A DNA stretch of 64,000 bases from Nitrosomonas communis (GCF_900114745.1 NZ_FOUB01000001.1:124001-188000), one strand, 5' to 3'; counted from the first letter of the stretch, positions 1 through 9,481 are shown. Numbers and translations: made by a program. The notes: generated from the letters alone by a model not told the origin.

Positions 1-1
1 A

Positions 2-1069
2 ACTTATGCATCCGCTATGCAGGCGAGTACAACGTATCAGGATGACTTTGTGATGCCTTATGTCGAAGATCTGCGCAATGTTGTCGATATGGAGGCTATC
101 CGTGCTGCTGGCCTTAAGTTGGCTGCCGATCCGCTCGGAGGCGCCGCTGAACCTTACTGGGAACCCATCAATGCCGTTTATCACTTGGACATTGATGTGG
201 TCAATCCAACGATTGATCCAACGTTTTCTTTTATGACGGTCGATCACGATGGCAAGATTCGGATGGATCCTTCCAGCTCATACGCTATGGCACGGCTCGT
301 GGACCTCAAAGATCGATATCGCATCGCCTTTGCAAACGACCCAGATGCTGATCGGCATGGTGTGGTGGTTCCGTCCACGGGATTGATGAATGCCAACCAC
401 TACCAGGCAGTAGCGATTCGCTACTTATTGACACATAGAAAATGGTCTGACCAGGTAGCTGTGGGCAAGACGCTGGTCAGCAGCAGTATGATTGATCGAG
501 TGGTTAATAAGCTGGGTTATGAGCTATACGAGACGCCGGTGGGTTTTAAATGGTTTGTTCCTGGGTTACTCAGCGGTTCGCTCTGTTTCGGAGGTGAAGA
601 AAGTGCCGGAGCGAGTTTTCTGCGGCATGACGGCACGGTGTGGACCACTGACAAGGATGGTCTGATCATGGATTTGCTGGCGGCTGAGATGACCGCACGC
701 ACGAGCAAGGACCCGGGCGAGCATTATGAGGAACTACAGGCCGAATTCGGCCAACTGTACTATACGCGTATCGACGCTCCTGCGACGCCCGAGCAAAAGA
801 CAAAGCTAGCAAAACTGTCACCTGATGCGGTTGCAGCGCCAAAGCTTGCCGGCGATCTCATCAGAATGAAGCTGACGACTGCACCGGGTAATAACGCTCC
901 TATCGGTGGTCTCAAGGTCATGACTGACAACGGTTGGTTTGCAGCTCGTCCCTCTGGTACCGAGAACATTTACAAAATCTATGCAGAAAGCTTTAAGGAC
1001 GAAAATCATTTAAAGGCAATCCTGCTAGAAGCTCAAAAAATCGTGAGCGATGCAGTAAGTATTGCATAG
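2..1069 (+). CDS. pgm: Phosphoglucomutase, alpha-D-glucose type (5' end outside window)
   Basis: Interconverts glucose 1-phosphate and glucose 6-phosphate in the cytoplasm, linking glycogen/UDP-glucose metabolism to glycolysis. The reading frame is already open at the first base, so the first ~190 residues of a ~545-residue enzyme, including the catalytic phosphoserine loop, lie outside the window. Visible landmarks are the metal-binding loop [11 protein letters not shown] (about residue 105 after the first Met), the sugar-binding loop [11 protein letters not shown] (about 193) and the C-terminal phosphate-binding loop [12 protein letters not shown] (about 313). The collinear match to E. coli Pgm is strong from memory. 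Its neighbour pgi uses the same product, so the pair forms a sugar-phosphate locus. Confidence 0.95.
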   Translation, partial: TYASAMQASTTYQDDFVMPYVEDLRNVVDMEAIRAAGLKLAADPLGGAAEPYWEPINAVYHLDIDVVNPTIDPTFSFMTVDHDGKIRMDPSSSYAMARLVDLKDRYRIAFANDPDADRHGVVVPSTGLMNANHYQAVAIRYLLTHRKWSDQVAVGKTLVSSSMIDRVVNKLGYELYETPVGFKWFVPGLLSGSLCFGGEESAGASFLRHDGTVWTTDKDGLIMDLLAAEMTARTSKDPGEHYEELQAEFGQLYYTRIDAPATPEQKTKLAKLSPDAVAAPKLAGDLIRMKLTTAPGNNAPIGGLKVMTDNGWFAARPSGTENIYKIYAESFKDENHLKAILLEAQKIVSDAVSIA

Positions 1070-1129
1070 AAATTTTTTGATGCAGCATGTTCTGGCTGAG
1101 CATCCTTTAAAATCTAGTACATAATTTCA

Positions 1130-1226
1130 ATTCCAAATCAAAAATGACGCGAAGGCGAGCCGCAGACAGTATAAATAATACGGCAAGGTGAAGCCGGCAA
1201 AGTCAGTTTAGATTTAGAAATGGAAT
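1130..1226 (+). repeat. Dispersed ~100 bp inverted-terminus repeat, copy 1
   Basis: Copy of the family whose ends are ATTCCATTTCTAAATC and its inverse complement. The interior contains GCGAAGGCGAGCCGCAGACA, a TATAAATAATACGG centre and AAGGTGAAGCCG. This copy lies between pgm and pgi and its left end has diverged (ATTCCAAATC). The rest of the gap (1070-1129 and 1227-1407) shows no gene. Other copies are at 3186, 9598, 25053, 36569 (half), 39360, 48799 (interrupted) and 54559. Confidence 0.9.
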
Positions 1227-1407
1227 ACGAGCAAGGCTGCTTGATACATTTCAAGTTTCTTGCTGCTTGTGCACACCACGAATTTGATGTTTGAGTTGCT
1301 AATTCATGGGAGAAGAAATGAAGTCCGTTATATCCTGAATGAGCGAATAAACGCGATCACTTTGATTTGCGTTGTTATTTAAAAGGCAAATTAAAGGAAC
1401 TATCATA

Positions 1408-3063
1408 ATGACAAATAGGACAGAAAACATACTACCCCTCAATGAACGTAATGCATGGAAAGCCTTGGCAGTTCATTACGAACAGGTTCGTCGCCTCCAT
1501 CTACGAACGCTCTTTGCAGATGACCCTCAACGTGGTGAACGCATGACAGCTGAGGCGGTGGGTCTTTACCTTGATTATTCAAAGAATCTCATTACCGATG
1601 AAACGCTCAAGCTGCTACTGCAATTGGCCAAGGAATGCGGACTTCGCCAGCGGATTGACGCAATGTTCTGCGGTGAGAAGATCAACATCACGGAGAATCG
1701 GGCTGTGCTGCACGTCGCGCTACGCGCTCCGAGGGAAGCTTCTGTCATCGTAGACGGTGTGAATGTAGTTCCCCTGGTACATGCCGTACTCGACAAGATG
1801 GCCGATTTTTCTGATCGCGTGCGGAGCGGTGAATGGAAGGGGCATACCGGCAAACGTATTCGTAACGTGGTTAACATTGGTATCGGCGGTTCTGATTTAG
1901 GGCCCGTGATGGCTTATGAGGCCTTGAAGTATTACAGCGAACGGGCTATGACATTTCGCTTCGTATCGAATATCGACAGCACCGATTTTACGGAAGCAGT
2001 GCACGATCTCGATCCAACGGAAACGCTTTTCATTGTTTCTTCCAAGACGTTTACCACATTAGAGACCATGACCAACGCACATACGGCTCGAGAGTGGCTG
2101 CTCGCTGCTTTCGGTGGGGACACCCAGTCAATCGCCAAGCATTTTGTCGCCGTTTCCACGAATGCTGCGGAAGTGGCCAAATTCGGCATTGATACGGCGC
2201 AGATGTTCGAGTTTTGGGATTGGGTTGGAGGGCGTTATTCCATGACTTCAGCTATCGGTCTGTCGACGATGTTGGCTATCGGGCAAGTTAACTTTCGAAT
2301 CATGCTCAGGGGTTTTCATCAAATGGACGAGCATTTTCGAACAGCCCCGTTTGAAAGCAATTTGCCGGTACTGATGGGCTTACTCACCGTGTGGTACACT
2401 GATTTCTTCGGTACTCAGGCGGTTGCCGTATTGCCTTATGAGCAGTATTTGAAACGGTTTCCTGCCTATCTGCAGCAATTGACGATGGAAAGCAATGGCA
2501 AGCAGACTACGCTGAATGGATCCCGTGTTAGCTATAACACGAGCCCAATCTATTGGGGCGAACCGGGTACCAACGGTCAGCATTCGTTCTACCAATTGCT
2601 TCACCAAGGAACCAGCCTTATCCCTTGTGATTTCATCGCCTTCATTGAAACACTCAACCCGCTTGGAAGGCATCACGATATACTGCTGTCGAATGTCTTT
2701 GCCCAGTCAGAAGCCTTGGCTTTCGGCAAGACTATTGAACAAGTCAAGGCCGAAGGCACACCTGATTGGCTAATACCGCATCGGATTTTCGAGGGTAATC
2801 GTCCGTCCAATACTATTCTTGCCCAGCGACTCACACCGGAGGTGCTCGGCAAGCTTGTTGCGCTCTACGAACACTCAGTCTTTACCCAGGGTGCAATTTG
2901 GAGAATCAATCCATTCGACCAGTGGGGGGTGGAATTGGGCAAGGTACTAGCTCAGCGTATTATCCCGGAACTTGAAAGTAAGGTAGAACCTGCACTCGGG
3001 CATGACAGTTCAACCAACCAACTGATTCGTCGCTATCGAAACTCCAAAGGAATCTCCGCATGA
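1408..3063 (+). CDS. pgi: Glucose-6-phosphate isomerase
   Basis: Interconverts glucose 6-phosphate and fructose 6-phosphate in the cytoplasm. I chose the ATG at 1408 because AAAGGA lies about 9 nt upstream and it gives 551 residues, matching the ~549 of E. coli; the frame is open back to a TTG at 1372. Visible landmarks: [11 protein letters not shown] near residue 156, the PGI signature [14 protein letters not shown] near 270, the active-site stretch [19 protein letters not shown] near 383-400, and the catalytic Lys region [10 protein letters not shown] near 508. It lies about 340 bp after pgm with a repeat copy between, so it probably has its own promoter. Confidence 0.96.
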   Translation: MTNRTENILPLNERNAWKALAVHYEQVRRLHLRTLFADDPQRGERMTAEAVGLYLDYSKNLITDETLKLLLQLAKECGLRQRIDAMFCGEKINITENRAVLHVALRAPREASVIVDGVNVVPLVHAVLDKMADFSDRVRSGEWKGHTGKRIRNVVNIGIGGSDLGPVMAYEALKYYSERAMTFRFVSNIDSTDFTEAVHDLDPTETLFIVSSKTFTTLETMTNAHTAREWLLAAFGGDTQSIAKHFVAVSTNAAEVAKFGIDTAQMFEFWDWVGGRYSMTSAIGLSTMLAIGQVNFRIMLRGFHQMDEHFRTAPFESNLPVLMGLLTVWYTDFFGTQAVAVLPYEQYLKRFPAYLQQLTMESNGKQTTLNGSRVSYNTSPIYWGEPGTNGQHSFYQLLHQGTSLIPCDFIAFIETLNPLGRHHDILLSNVFAQSEALAFGKTIEQVKAEGTPDWLIPHRIFEGNRPSNTILAQRLTPEVLGKLVALYEHSVFTQGAIWRINPFDQWGVELGKVLAQRIIPELESKVEPALGHDSSTNQLIRRYRNSKGISA

Positions 3064-3101
3064 ATTTGGTCGCAAGGGCTGGAATATTAAAGTAAAAAAA
3101 C

Positions 3102-3122
3102 TAACGTGAGTTCGATATAAGA
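3102..3122 (+). mobile_element. Solo end of an IS982-like element
   Basis: The sequence TAACGTGAGTTCGATAT here matches the left end at 4514-4532 and, inverted, the right end at 4686-4706 of the IS remnant described there. The similarity continues for about 45 bp (AAGGAAYCTRAATTYCTTATGA in both). No second end or transposase follows, so this is a stranded IS terminus. IS982 affiliation is tentative. Confidence 0.45.
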
Positions 3123-3152
3123 AAGTAAAAAAGGAACCTGAATTTCTTATGA

Positions 3153-3390
3153 TGTAGTGGTCAAATAAAACCGGATACTTTACTAATTCCATTTCTAAAT
3201 CAAAACTGACTTTGTCGGCTTCATCTTGCCGTATTATTTATACTGTCTGCGGTTCGCCTTCGCGTCATTTTTGATTTGGGAATGGAATAAGATTTTCCTC
3301 AAATTCTATTGGTGACATATTCCCAATGGCTGTATGAATGCGATAGACATTATAGTAAGCAATATATACTTGTATATCGTTTTTAGCAGA
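3153..3390 (-). pseudogene. IS3-family transposase OrfB C-terminal relic, interrupted by a repeat copy
   Basis: Read on the minus strand, 3390-3289 encodes YIAYYNVYRIHTAIGNMSP followed by IEFEENL. This is the C-terminal YN-x3-R-x-H-x2-(I/L)G-x2-(S/T)P-x2-FE block of IS3-family OrfB integrases. The coding sequence then runs exactly into the 3186-3288 repeat copy (its last codons IPFPNQK are repeat sequence). Beyond the repeat, 3153-3185 carries GTGGTCAAATAAAACCGGAT, typical of an IS3 terminus. The simplest reading is that the repeat inserted near the end of an already decaying OrfB. Upstream sequence to 3573 stays open but shows no recognisable transposase domain. Confidence 0.6.
3186..3288 (-). 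repeat. Dispersed ~100 bp inverted-terminus repeat, copy 2
   Basis: Near-complete copy in the opposite orientation to copy 1, beginning ATTCCATTTCTAAATC and ending GGGAATGGAAT. It lies inside the C-terminal region of the IS3-type OrfB relic, which supports past mobility. Confidence 0.92.
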
Positions 3391-3602
3391 ATGAGTGCCT
3401 GGGTTTTTCCTCTGCGTATCGACTATGCCATGGCATGCGGCTGCACGGTAGCAAAATAAAAGCCCCACCGGCTGACGACAGTCCGGCAGAGCTTCTCGCG
3501 TTTCATATATTTTTTTGAACCGGTTGTTATGATTTACCCATAAGTAAGTGATAAGAACTCCCTTCACAAGCACTTTAATGCCTGAATTTCAACCCTAAAG
3601 GA

Positions 3603-4313
3603 TTAATCCTCGGGCTTTTCACATATAGCATCGCCACGCATTGTGCAAGCACGCCATCGGATTTTCTTCGCCCAATAAGTAAAAGCTTGCTCGACATCTT
3701 CCCACCGGTTCAATGATTTCCAGGCGTATTTACCTCCTCCACGGCGATCAACGCCAGCACCCAGCAATTCGCCAGTTTGGCTATCTGTTGCCTCCATTTC
3801 GATGGAAGATTTGCCGACTAAGCTTTCCGTTCCACTGAGCGTTTTCTTTCCTTTGGACACAATAAGTGAGCCTGGATGCATTGCTGTGAGGTTGTCTAGT
3901 ACCGGGATTCCTTTTCCAGCTTCCGTGATGCTGATGCGAATCCTCAACACTCCGGGGCCGGCTTGCTGAACCATGGTATAATCCTTGCGCAATTCTTCAT
4001 CGACACGCGACCAGAGAAATTGCGACAAATGGTTTGCATCTTCCATATCGATATTTTTGGCGCTCGATTTTTCTCCACGCCAGACTTGTACTGGCTCCAA
4101 CAAGATTTTTGTGTAAGATTTGAATTTGGTTTTATCCGGCGTAAAATAAACCAGCGACGCCTCGGTTTCATTTGCTGCAGGACGGAGCATTGAATAATCA
4201 TTCAAAAATCCGGATGGTTCAGCCTTTCCAAATCCTCCTGCCTGTTCAGTAGTGGCACATGCCGTAAGCATTGCCGCGCATACTCCAATCAATATTGCTC
4301 GTTGTATGATCAT
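3603..4313 (-). CDS. DUF3313-type outer-membrane lipoprotein
   Basis: 236-residue predicted lipoprotein with signal peptide and lipobox LTAC (Cys about residue 19). The body resembles the DUF3313 family: FLNDYSMLRP near residue 37, then a YTKILLEPVQVW strand, and a late KIRWRACTMRGDAICE tail. The family is widespread in proteobacteria and has no assigned biochemical role; members are usually anchored to the outer membrane facing the periplasm. The ATG at 4313 is preceded by an AGGAG-type ribosome site. It stands alone between IS debris on both sides. Function not known. Confidence 0.75.
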   Translation of the reverse strand: MIIQRAILIGVCAAMLTACATTEQAGGFGKAEPSGFLNDYSMLRPAANETEASLVYFTPDKTKFKSYTKILLEPVQVWRGEKSSAKNIDMEDANHLSQFLWSRVDEELRKDYTMVQQAGPGVLRIRISITEAGKGIPVLDNLTAMHPGSLIVSKGKKTLSGTESLVGKSSIEMEATDSQTGELLGAGVDRRGGGKYAWKSLNRWEDVEQAFTYWAKKIRWRACTMRGDAICEKPED

Positions 4314-4513
4314 GATCGCAGTCTCCTAAAAAACTTAGAATAAGGGCCCATCTTCCACGACACCAGATAATCCTATACAGCTTGCGTAGATAAAGCAATC
4401 TGATTATAACCAGCACGGTCAATCCTGATGTAATAGACACTCATACTCAGGTATCCGGCCGTTGCTGAGTAATCTATATAAGCACTTCTGCATAACTTCT
4501 CCCTCTAAGTCAA

Positions 4514-4706
4514 ATAAGTAATATGAGTTCGACATTAAAAAGGTGTAAAAGGAATCTAAATTCCTTATGATAAAGCGATTTTGGAAAAGAATTTCATCAC
4601 TAGAGGAGTCAGATTCCAATGGATACGGCGATTTTTTATGCAATTGACGATTTTTGTAAAGGGTTTAAGCTGCGGTGGCGGGCTCCTTATATTGAACTCA
4701 CGTTAA
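4514..4706 (+). mobile_element. Internally deleted IS (IS982-like) with both termini and the transposase N-terminus
   Basis: Bounded by inverted ends: AAGTAATATGAGTTCGA on the left and TTGAACTCACGTTAAG on the right. Inside, an ATG at 4619 opens a frame reading MDTAIFYAIDDFCKGFKLRW, which looks like the start of an IS982-type transposase, and then runs straight into the right end. So about 190 bp of an expected ~1 kb element remain. It could be moved in trans only if a full-length relative is present elsewhere. Family assignment rests on the short N-terminus and is uncertain. Confidence 0.5.
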
Positions 4707-4997
4707 GTAATATGAATACGTTTACTAATCGAATAAAGTATTCCATTTGACTTGAATATTTTGCTAAGACGCGGGGTGATGGTGAGGAGCGTTACGAGTA
4801 GATTTACGTATTTCGCACTAACCCAATATCCGCAACTATAAATGCGAAGTAAGGCAGAAAGACGTCGCAAATCTCCTATCAGTGCCCCCGAAGGCTAACG
4901 GTACCAATTGAATTTGCATCAATCTGTCTGGAAACGCCCGCTCATTATCTCTTGCATTATGTACAAGCTTGCCTGGTGAAATATTTGGGTGGGTGGA
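4707..4997. other. Intergenic stretch without recognisable gene
   Basis: No coding region with a plausible start and ribosome site is seen on either strand. The stretch separates the deleted IS from the palindrome-containing control block at 4998. Confidence 0.5.
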
Positions 4998-5059
4998 GGA
5001 TCGTTTTTATTCTTACGTGTTAGCACGTATTTTTTTAACTTGCGTATTCTAATAATCTA
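4998..5059 (+). promoter_or_regulatory. Palindrome + 21 nt + AATAATCTA control block, site A
   Basis: Perfect palindrome TACGTGTTAGCACGTA at 5014-5029 is followed after exactly 21 nt by AATAATCTA (5051-5059). The GGATCG before the palindrome is shared with site D. The same arrangement recurs at 9771, 13694 and (inverted) 23722. The box is a plausible -10 region, which would put the palindrome just upstream of the -35 position; this is inference. The next gene starts at 5136. Confidence 0.65.
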
Positions 5060-5135
5060 TGTATGAAGCATGAGTGGTTAAAAATGAGTATTTAATTTTT
5101 CTATCAACAGCGACAACTTTATAAGCAGGCGGCCT

Positions 5136-6161
5136 ATGTTGCGTTTTCTGAGTTCGCTTTTCACAGGCATATCCGGGCAGCAGAAAGGTTTGTCTGAAGA
5201 GTTGATTGAGCAAGCCATCGAGCGCGCAGTAGAAGGTACGGATCAGCGTATCCGTGCCATTGGGCAGTATCGAAAACGCCTTCGTCAGCCCGTTGAATCC
5301 ACTGTTGCTCACGTGATCGCGCTCGTAGATACCTTGCCTGCGCCAATAGAAATCAGTCCACGGGCATTTGGTGTTGATCCGCTTTTGCGTACATTCTTTG
5401 TTTCGACAGATCATCTGCGCGAAGTTTTGGGAAGTTTCAAGACGCTACGGAACTACCTGACAGATTTGACTGACCCTCTTCCCGAGCAGATTTTTGGGCT
5501 ACTGAGTATGGATATGGAGGAGCGCAAGGGATTCGGGGTGGAACTTGTGGGTGACAGCCTGCGCCGTGATGTGATGCAAGTGACCGTTAATTTTTCCCAT
5601 CATCGTTATCTTGGACCCACCAGCAATGAGATGGATACCCGCCGGGAGCTTAAGAAACGCGCCTTCGATTTCCTGATCGAAAAGGCGCTGGAGCGTATTG
5701 CGCGCGAGCGGAGCAAACGGAGGGAATTGGATCATCAATGGCATCTCTTGCAACAAAAGCTTAATACCATGAAAGCAGGAAATTGGGGACTCGATCTGAT
5801 GTTGACAGATCACGAACAGCAGCATTCTGATTTAGCCACCTTGGAAGCGGAGATTGAGGCAATTGAGCGGGAGCTTGGACAATTCCATACCGATCATCTT
5901 GGTTTGGAAGAGAGTCTGGCAAGCGTTGTCGATACTTTGAGCCATCCTGCAGCATGGCTTGCATCTCGTGAGATCAGGTTGCACCTTGATTCCATGGGTA
6001 TCAAGATTCAAGATTACTCAACAGCACCATCCAAAGAAATTGTTTTAACTGAGATTTTTTCAGGGACGGGAGAACGAAGAATTGTCCTGTTGGGACATAT
6101 TGCACGAAGAGATATACCTGAGCCAGCGAATATCTGGCAAGAAGCGAAGCGCTACCTTTAA
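5136..6161 (+). CDS. Conserved hypothetical protein with C-terminal coiled coil
   Basis: 341 residues, no signal peptide and no obvious membrane segment, so probably cytoplasmic. The N-terminal half is helical and Leu-rich. Residues ~185-275 are charged and heptad-like (KRAFDFLIEKALERIARERS, then a run of ATLEAEIEAIERELGQF), suggesting a coiled coil. I do not recognise a family or catalytic motif. It is the first gene downstream of control block A and lies ahead of the small acidic protein at 6354. The ATG at 5136 has only a weak ribosome site. Function unknown; the gene looks intact. Confidence 0.7.
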   Translation: MLRFLSSLFTGISGQQKGLSEELIEQAIERAVEGTDQRIRAIGQYRKRLRQPVESTVAHVIALVDTLPAPIEISPRAFGVDPLLRTFFVSTDHLREVLGSFKTLRNYLTDLTDPLPEQIFGLLSMDMEERKGFGVELVGDSLRRDVMQVTVNFSHHRYLGPTSNEMDTRRELKKRAFDFLIEKALERIARERSKRRELDHQWHLLQQKLNTMKAGNWGLDLMLTDHEQQHSDLATLEAEIEAIERELGQFHTDHLGLEESLASVVDTLSHPAAWLASREIRLHLDSMGIKIQDYSTAPSKEIVLTEIFSGTGERRIVLLGHIARRDIPEPANIWQEAKRYL

Positions 6162-6353
6162 GGGTGACGTTGGTTGCATGTTGTAAAACTGTCCATATCG
6201 GTGTGCGCGTTTTGGCTGTAAAAAATGAAGGGAGAACGTTGCACCTTTAACTGAGGTATTGGTCGGAGCAACGTTTCATATGATTTGGGCACAACGGTTT
6301 TTCCTGCTAGGACACTAAAGTGATATTTTTAAATGCATTATCAGGAGGAGAAC

Positions 6354-6647
6354 ATGAGCGAGAATGAGAAAGACCTTGGCGTCGCGATGGCGCTTTTGGA
6401 GAGATTTACCACGCAGACACTACCAAGAGCACTTGAAATCAAGGAAAGGGTTGACCGCGGAGAGCAATTGTCACAGAGGGATATCGACTTTCTCCAACTA
6501 ACTTTGACTGAGCGAGCTGAAGAGATTAAACCTCTCGTTGAGCGGCATGCGGAATATCAAGAAGTATACGCACAGGCGGTGCATCTTTATAAAGAGATTA
6601 CTGAGCGGGCGCTCCTCAATGAGGAAAAATCATCACCCCCTACCTAG
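6354..6647 (+). CDS. Small acidic helical hypothetical protein
   Basis: 97 residues from the ATG at 6354, which is preceded by an excellent AGGAGG (6343-6348); a start at 6333 is possible but lacks this. The product is entirely helical and charged (RALEIKERVDRGEQLSQRD, later EEIKPLVERHAEYQEVYAQA), has no signal peptide and contains no Cys. It may be co-transcribed with the coiled-coil gene at 5136. The 190 bp between them contains an 8 bp inverted repeat (AACGTTGC/GCAACGTT, 6236-6276), a possible weak attenuator. No family recognised. Confidence 0.65.
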   Translation: MSENEKDLGVAMALLERFTTQTLPRALEIKERVDRGEQLSQRDIDFLQLTLTERAEEIKPLVERHAEYQEVYAQAVHLYKEITERALLNEEKSSPPT

Positions 6648-6767
6648 CTTCAATTGGTTTGACGAAACCGTAAAAAAGAAGTGTTTGTGAATTGTAATCA
6701 GCGAAGGGCAAACGATGATCGAATTCATCACCAGGCATTTTTGGCCTATCAACCAGGAGTTAAATCA

Positions 6768-7556
6768 ATGAAAGCAACGATACAGTGGTCTTCTCTGTTT
6801 GTATTTATGATCCTTATGCTTCTGGGAAATTTTGCTCACTCAGCGGAGAATAGTTTGCTCATTCCATTGGGAGAGCAGGATCGTCTTGCGATTGAGAAAT
6901 ATCTGGGAAAGGAAGTTGTCGGGCAAGCTATCCCTGCCTTGGCACTGGTTGATACTAGCCGGTATCTGAATCTGAGCGCTGGCAATCGAAACTACCGACT
7001 CGTGAGTGGGCGGGATACAGGTAACATCGAGCATCATCGACCTGCATTGCTGAAACAGAACGCCAGTAAGACTACCTGGCGATATGATACAGGAGCTAGA
7101 TTCATCTATTATATTCTTGGCAAGGAGGATGGAGATTACGTTGTCACTGGAGTTACCGATAACGAGGAAGGTGTTTTTATACAATACTCGCCTAACAAAC
7201 CTTTTATGCTGCAAGGGCTGACTCCGGGCGAGGAGCGCAATATACAAACCGAAATGAAGGTTTTCGAATTAAGCAACCCAGACAAACAAATTCATACGGG
7301 TATACTGGATATCGGCTACCGCTACGTCGGTGCGTATAAAGTCACAGTACCGGCAGGCAGTTTCGATGCCGTTCTAATTAAATGGACTTTCAATGGAAAA
7401 GTGGGTCCTGCCTCACTTAATGATACTCAGTATAGATTTTTTGCGGCAGATGTTGGTATGGTTGCAGCAATTGAGAAAATGAAGGTTTCAGCTACTCTCC
7501 TCTATAATAAACAGAGGAAAGTTGCGAAAGTGCTGATTGATAAGCCAAAATCCTAA
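6768..7556 (+). CDS. Exported protein of unknown function, tandem paralogue 1
   Basis: 262 residues with a cleavable signal peptide (hydrophobic LFVFMILMLLGNFAHSAE, cleavage after HSA). The mature part is beta-rich and periplasmic. A recurrent block YKVTVPAGSFDAVLIKWTF near residue 200 recalls periplasmic beta-sandwich families such as DUF3108, but I cannot assign it. The start at 6768 has AGGAG upstream; longer starts would bury the signal peptide. It is a tandem paralogue of 7764-8552, about four of five residues identical by eye, and the duplication also includes ~100 bp of upstream DNA. Confidence 0.75.
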   Translation: MKATIQWSSLFVFMILMLLGNFAHSAENSLLIPLGEQDRLAIEKYLGKEVVGQAIPALALVDTSRYLNLSAGNRNYRLVSGRDTGNIEHHRPALLKQNASKTTWRYDTGARFIYYILGKEDGDYVVTGVTDNEEGVFIQYSPNKPFMLQGLTPGEERNIQTEMKVFELSNPDKQIHTGILDIGYRYVGAYKVTVPAGSFDAVLIKWTFNGKVGPASLNDTQYRFFAADVGMVAAIEKMKVSATLLYNKQRKVAKVLIDKPKS

Positions 7557-7573
7557 GAAGGTTATTTTAAGAA

Positions 7574-7657
7574 ATGGATTTCATTCACTTTGCTACTGAC
7601 ATTGCTCATGTTTGTAGTTTTTCTGCACTAGGGTTATTCAGTGTTCATTTAATTTAA
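7574..7657 (+). pseudogene. Duplicated 5' stub of the DUF4239 gene
   Basis: An ATG at 7574 opens a 27-codon frame whose first 24 residues match the start of the 8684 gene almost throughout (MDFIHFATDIAHV here, MDFVHFATDIAHV there, both followed by FSALGLF), then stops at 7655-7657. It marks the right boundary of the duplicated unit: the ancestral order was exported-protein gene then DUF4239 gene, and duplication copied the first gene plus ~70 bp of the second. Not expected to make a functional protein. Confidence 0.8.
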
Positions 7658-7763
7658 AGCAGCTGTGAAAAAAAGGTATGTGTGAATTTTAATCAGCGAA
7701 TGGTAAAGAATGATCGAATTAATCACTAGGGATTTTTTGGCCTTTCAACCAGGAGTTAAACCA

Positions 7764-8552
7764 ATGAAAACAACTATACAGTGGTCTTCTTTGTTTGTAT
7801 TTATGATTCTTACGCTTCTGGGCGATTTCGCTCAATCCGCGGAGGATGACTCACTCATTCCTTTGGAAAAGCAGGATCGTCTTGCAATTGAGAAATATCT
7901 GGGAAAGGGCGTTGTCGGGCAAGCTATTCTCGCACCGACACTTGTTGATACTAGCCGGTATCTGAATCTGAACACTGGTATTCGACACTACCGCCTCGTG
8001 AGCGGGCCGGATACAGGTAACATCGAGCACCATCGACCTACCTTGCTGAAACAGGACTCCAGCAAGAGTGCCTGGCGATATGATACAGGAGCCAGATTCA
8101 TTTTTAATATCCTTGAACAGGCGGATGGCGATTACGTTGTCACGGGTGTTACCGATAATGATGAAGGCGTTTTTACACAATATTCGCCTGCCGAACCTTT
8201 TATACTGCAAGGGCTGGCTCCGGGCGAAGAGCGCAACATGCAAGTTGGAATGAAGATTTTCAAATTGAGTAACCCGGACAAACAAATCCATACAGGAATA
8301 CTGAACATCGGTTATCGCTATGTCGGAGCCTATAAAGTCACAGTACCGGCAGGCAGTTTCGAGGGCGTTCTAATTAAGTGGACTTTCAAAGGAAAAATAG
8401 GCCCTGCATCACTTGATGATACACAGTATAGATTTTTTGCGGCAGATGTCGGCATGATTGCAGCCATTGAGCAGATGGAGGTTTCAGCCATGCTCCTCTA
8501 TAACAAAGAGAGGAAAATTGCGAAAGTGCTGGTTGACAAGCCAAAATCCTGA
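7764..8552 (+). CDS. Exported protein of unknown function, tandem paralogue 2
   Basis: 262 residues, same architecture as the gene at 6768: signal peptide ending near QSAE, then a periplasmic beta-rich domain with the conserved YKVTVPAGSFEGVLIKWTF block. Start chosen at 7764 by the AGGAG at 7751. Differences from paralogue 1 are spread along the length with no stop or frameshift, so both copies appear to be kept by selection rather than decaying. It directly precedes the DUF4239 gene, the likely ancestral arrangement. Function unknown. Confidence 0.75.
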   Translation: MKTTIQWSSLFVFMILTLLGDFAQSAEDDSLIPLEKQDRLAIEKYLGKGVVGQAILAPTLVDTSRYLNLNTGIRHYRLVSGPDTGNIEHHRPTLLKQDSSKSAWRYDTGARFIFNILEQADGDYVVTGVTDNDEGVFTQYSPAEPFILQGLAPGEERNMQVGMKIFKLSNPDKQIHTGILNIGYRYVGAYKVTVPAGSFEGVLIKWTFKGKIGPASLDDTQYRFFAADVGMIAAIEQMEVSAMLLYNKERKIAKVLVDKPKS

Positions 8553-8683
8553 GAGGTTATCTTGTAACCATATGATCCACAACGGTGTATGACGATATGC
8601 TTTGGTTTATAGGTTTTGCCTTATACGACTATATTTACGGGAAATGGGGATTGAAAATTATATTATGTCGGGTACATTAAGAG

Positions 8684-9481
8684 ATGGATTTCGTTCATTT
8701 TGCTACTGACATTGCTCATGTTTCTGGTTTCTCTGCACTAGGGTTATTCATTGGCCTGCTGCTTGTTTTTGGGATTGGTCGATATATAGGTGTTCGATGG
8801 CTTCTGGCAACGGAGAGTGAACATACTTCCGCGGGGCTACTCGACGGTGCCATTTTTGGATTGTTAGGATTACTTATTGCTTTTACCTTTTCCGGAGCCA
8901 TTTCACGGTTTGATTACCGGAAAGAGATGGTAATCACTGAGGCAAATGCCATCGGGACAGCTTATCTCCGCCTTGATCTATTGAGAGTTGAGACGCAGCC
9001 GGCACTGCGCGCTTTGTTCCGGCAATACCTGGATGCCCGCATGGAGATTTATCAGAAATTACCCGATCTGAAGGCCTCGGAAGCAGCTTTGGTTCGCGCG
9101 AATATGCTGCAAGGCGAAATTTGGTCTGCAGCTGTAAAAGCCTGCGAAGCAACAGGTTCTGTGCCAACGACCAATCTGTTGTTAACAGCGTTGAATGAAA
9201 TGTTCGATATCGCTATGCAACGTACTGCTGTGGCGTTAGAGATGCACTCCCCGACAATTATCTACGTGATGCTATTTAGCTTGGCATTGATCAGCGCGGG
9301 ATTGGCTGGCTATACAACAGCAGGCATCGCGAAGCATAGCTTAACTCATATGGTGGTATTCGCCGCAATCGTCGCGATCACGGTCTATGTGATCCTCGAT
9401 ATCGAATACCCTCGCTTAGGACTGATCCGGGTAGATTCGGTGGATCGGGTACTGGTAGACCTAAGAAAAAGTATGGAATAA
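8684..9481 (+). CDS. DUF4239-type membrane protein
   Basis: 265-residue integral membrane protein. Hydrophobic segments are visible at about residues 18-35 and 55-75 (GAIFGLLGLLIAFTFSGAIS) and two near the C-terminus at about 190-215 and 220-240, with a soluble helical middle region. The FTFSGAISRFDYRKEMVITE region is characteristic of DUF4239, described as bestrophin-like; an ion-channel role is suggested for the fold but unproven. It follows the duplicated exported-protein genes, and its own 5' end is copied at 7574. Probably translated with the upstream gene, 131 bp away. Confidence 0.75.
   Translation: MDFVHFATDIAHVSGFSALGLFIGLLLVFGIGRYIGVRWLLATESEHTSAGLLDGAIFGLLGLLIAFTFSGAISRFDYRKEMVITEANAIGTAYLRLDLLRVETQPALRALFRQYLDARMEIYQKLPDLKASEAALVRANMLQGEIWSAAVKACEATGSVPTTNLLLTALNEMFDIAMQRTAVALEMHSPTIIYVMLFSLALISAGLAGYTTAGIAKHSLTHMVVFAAIVAITVYVILDIEYPRLGLIRVDSVDRVLVDLRKSME

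Noticed and set aside
3265-3573. 102-codon minus-strand frame as an intact gene
   Set aside because: Its C-terminus is an IS3 OrfB relic that runs into repeat DNA; the N-terminal part has no known domain. Annotated as a relic only.
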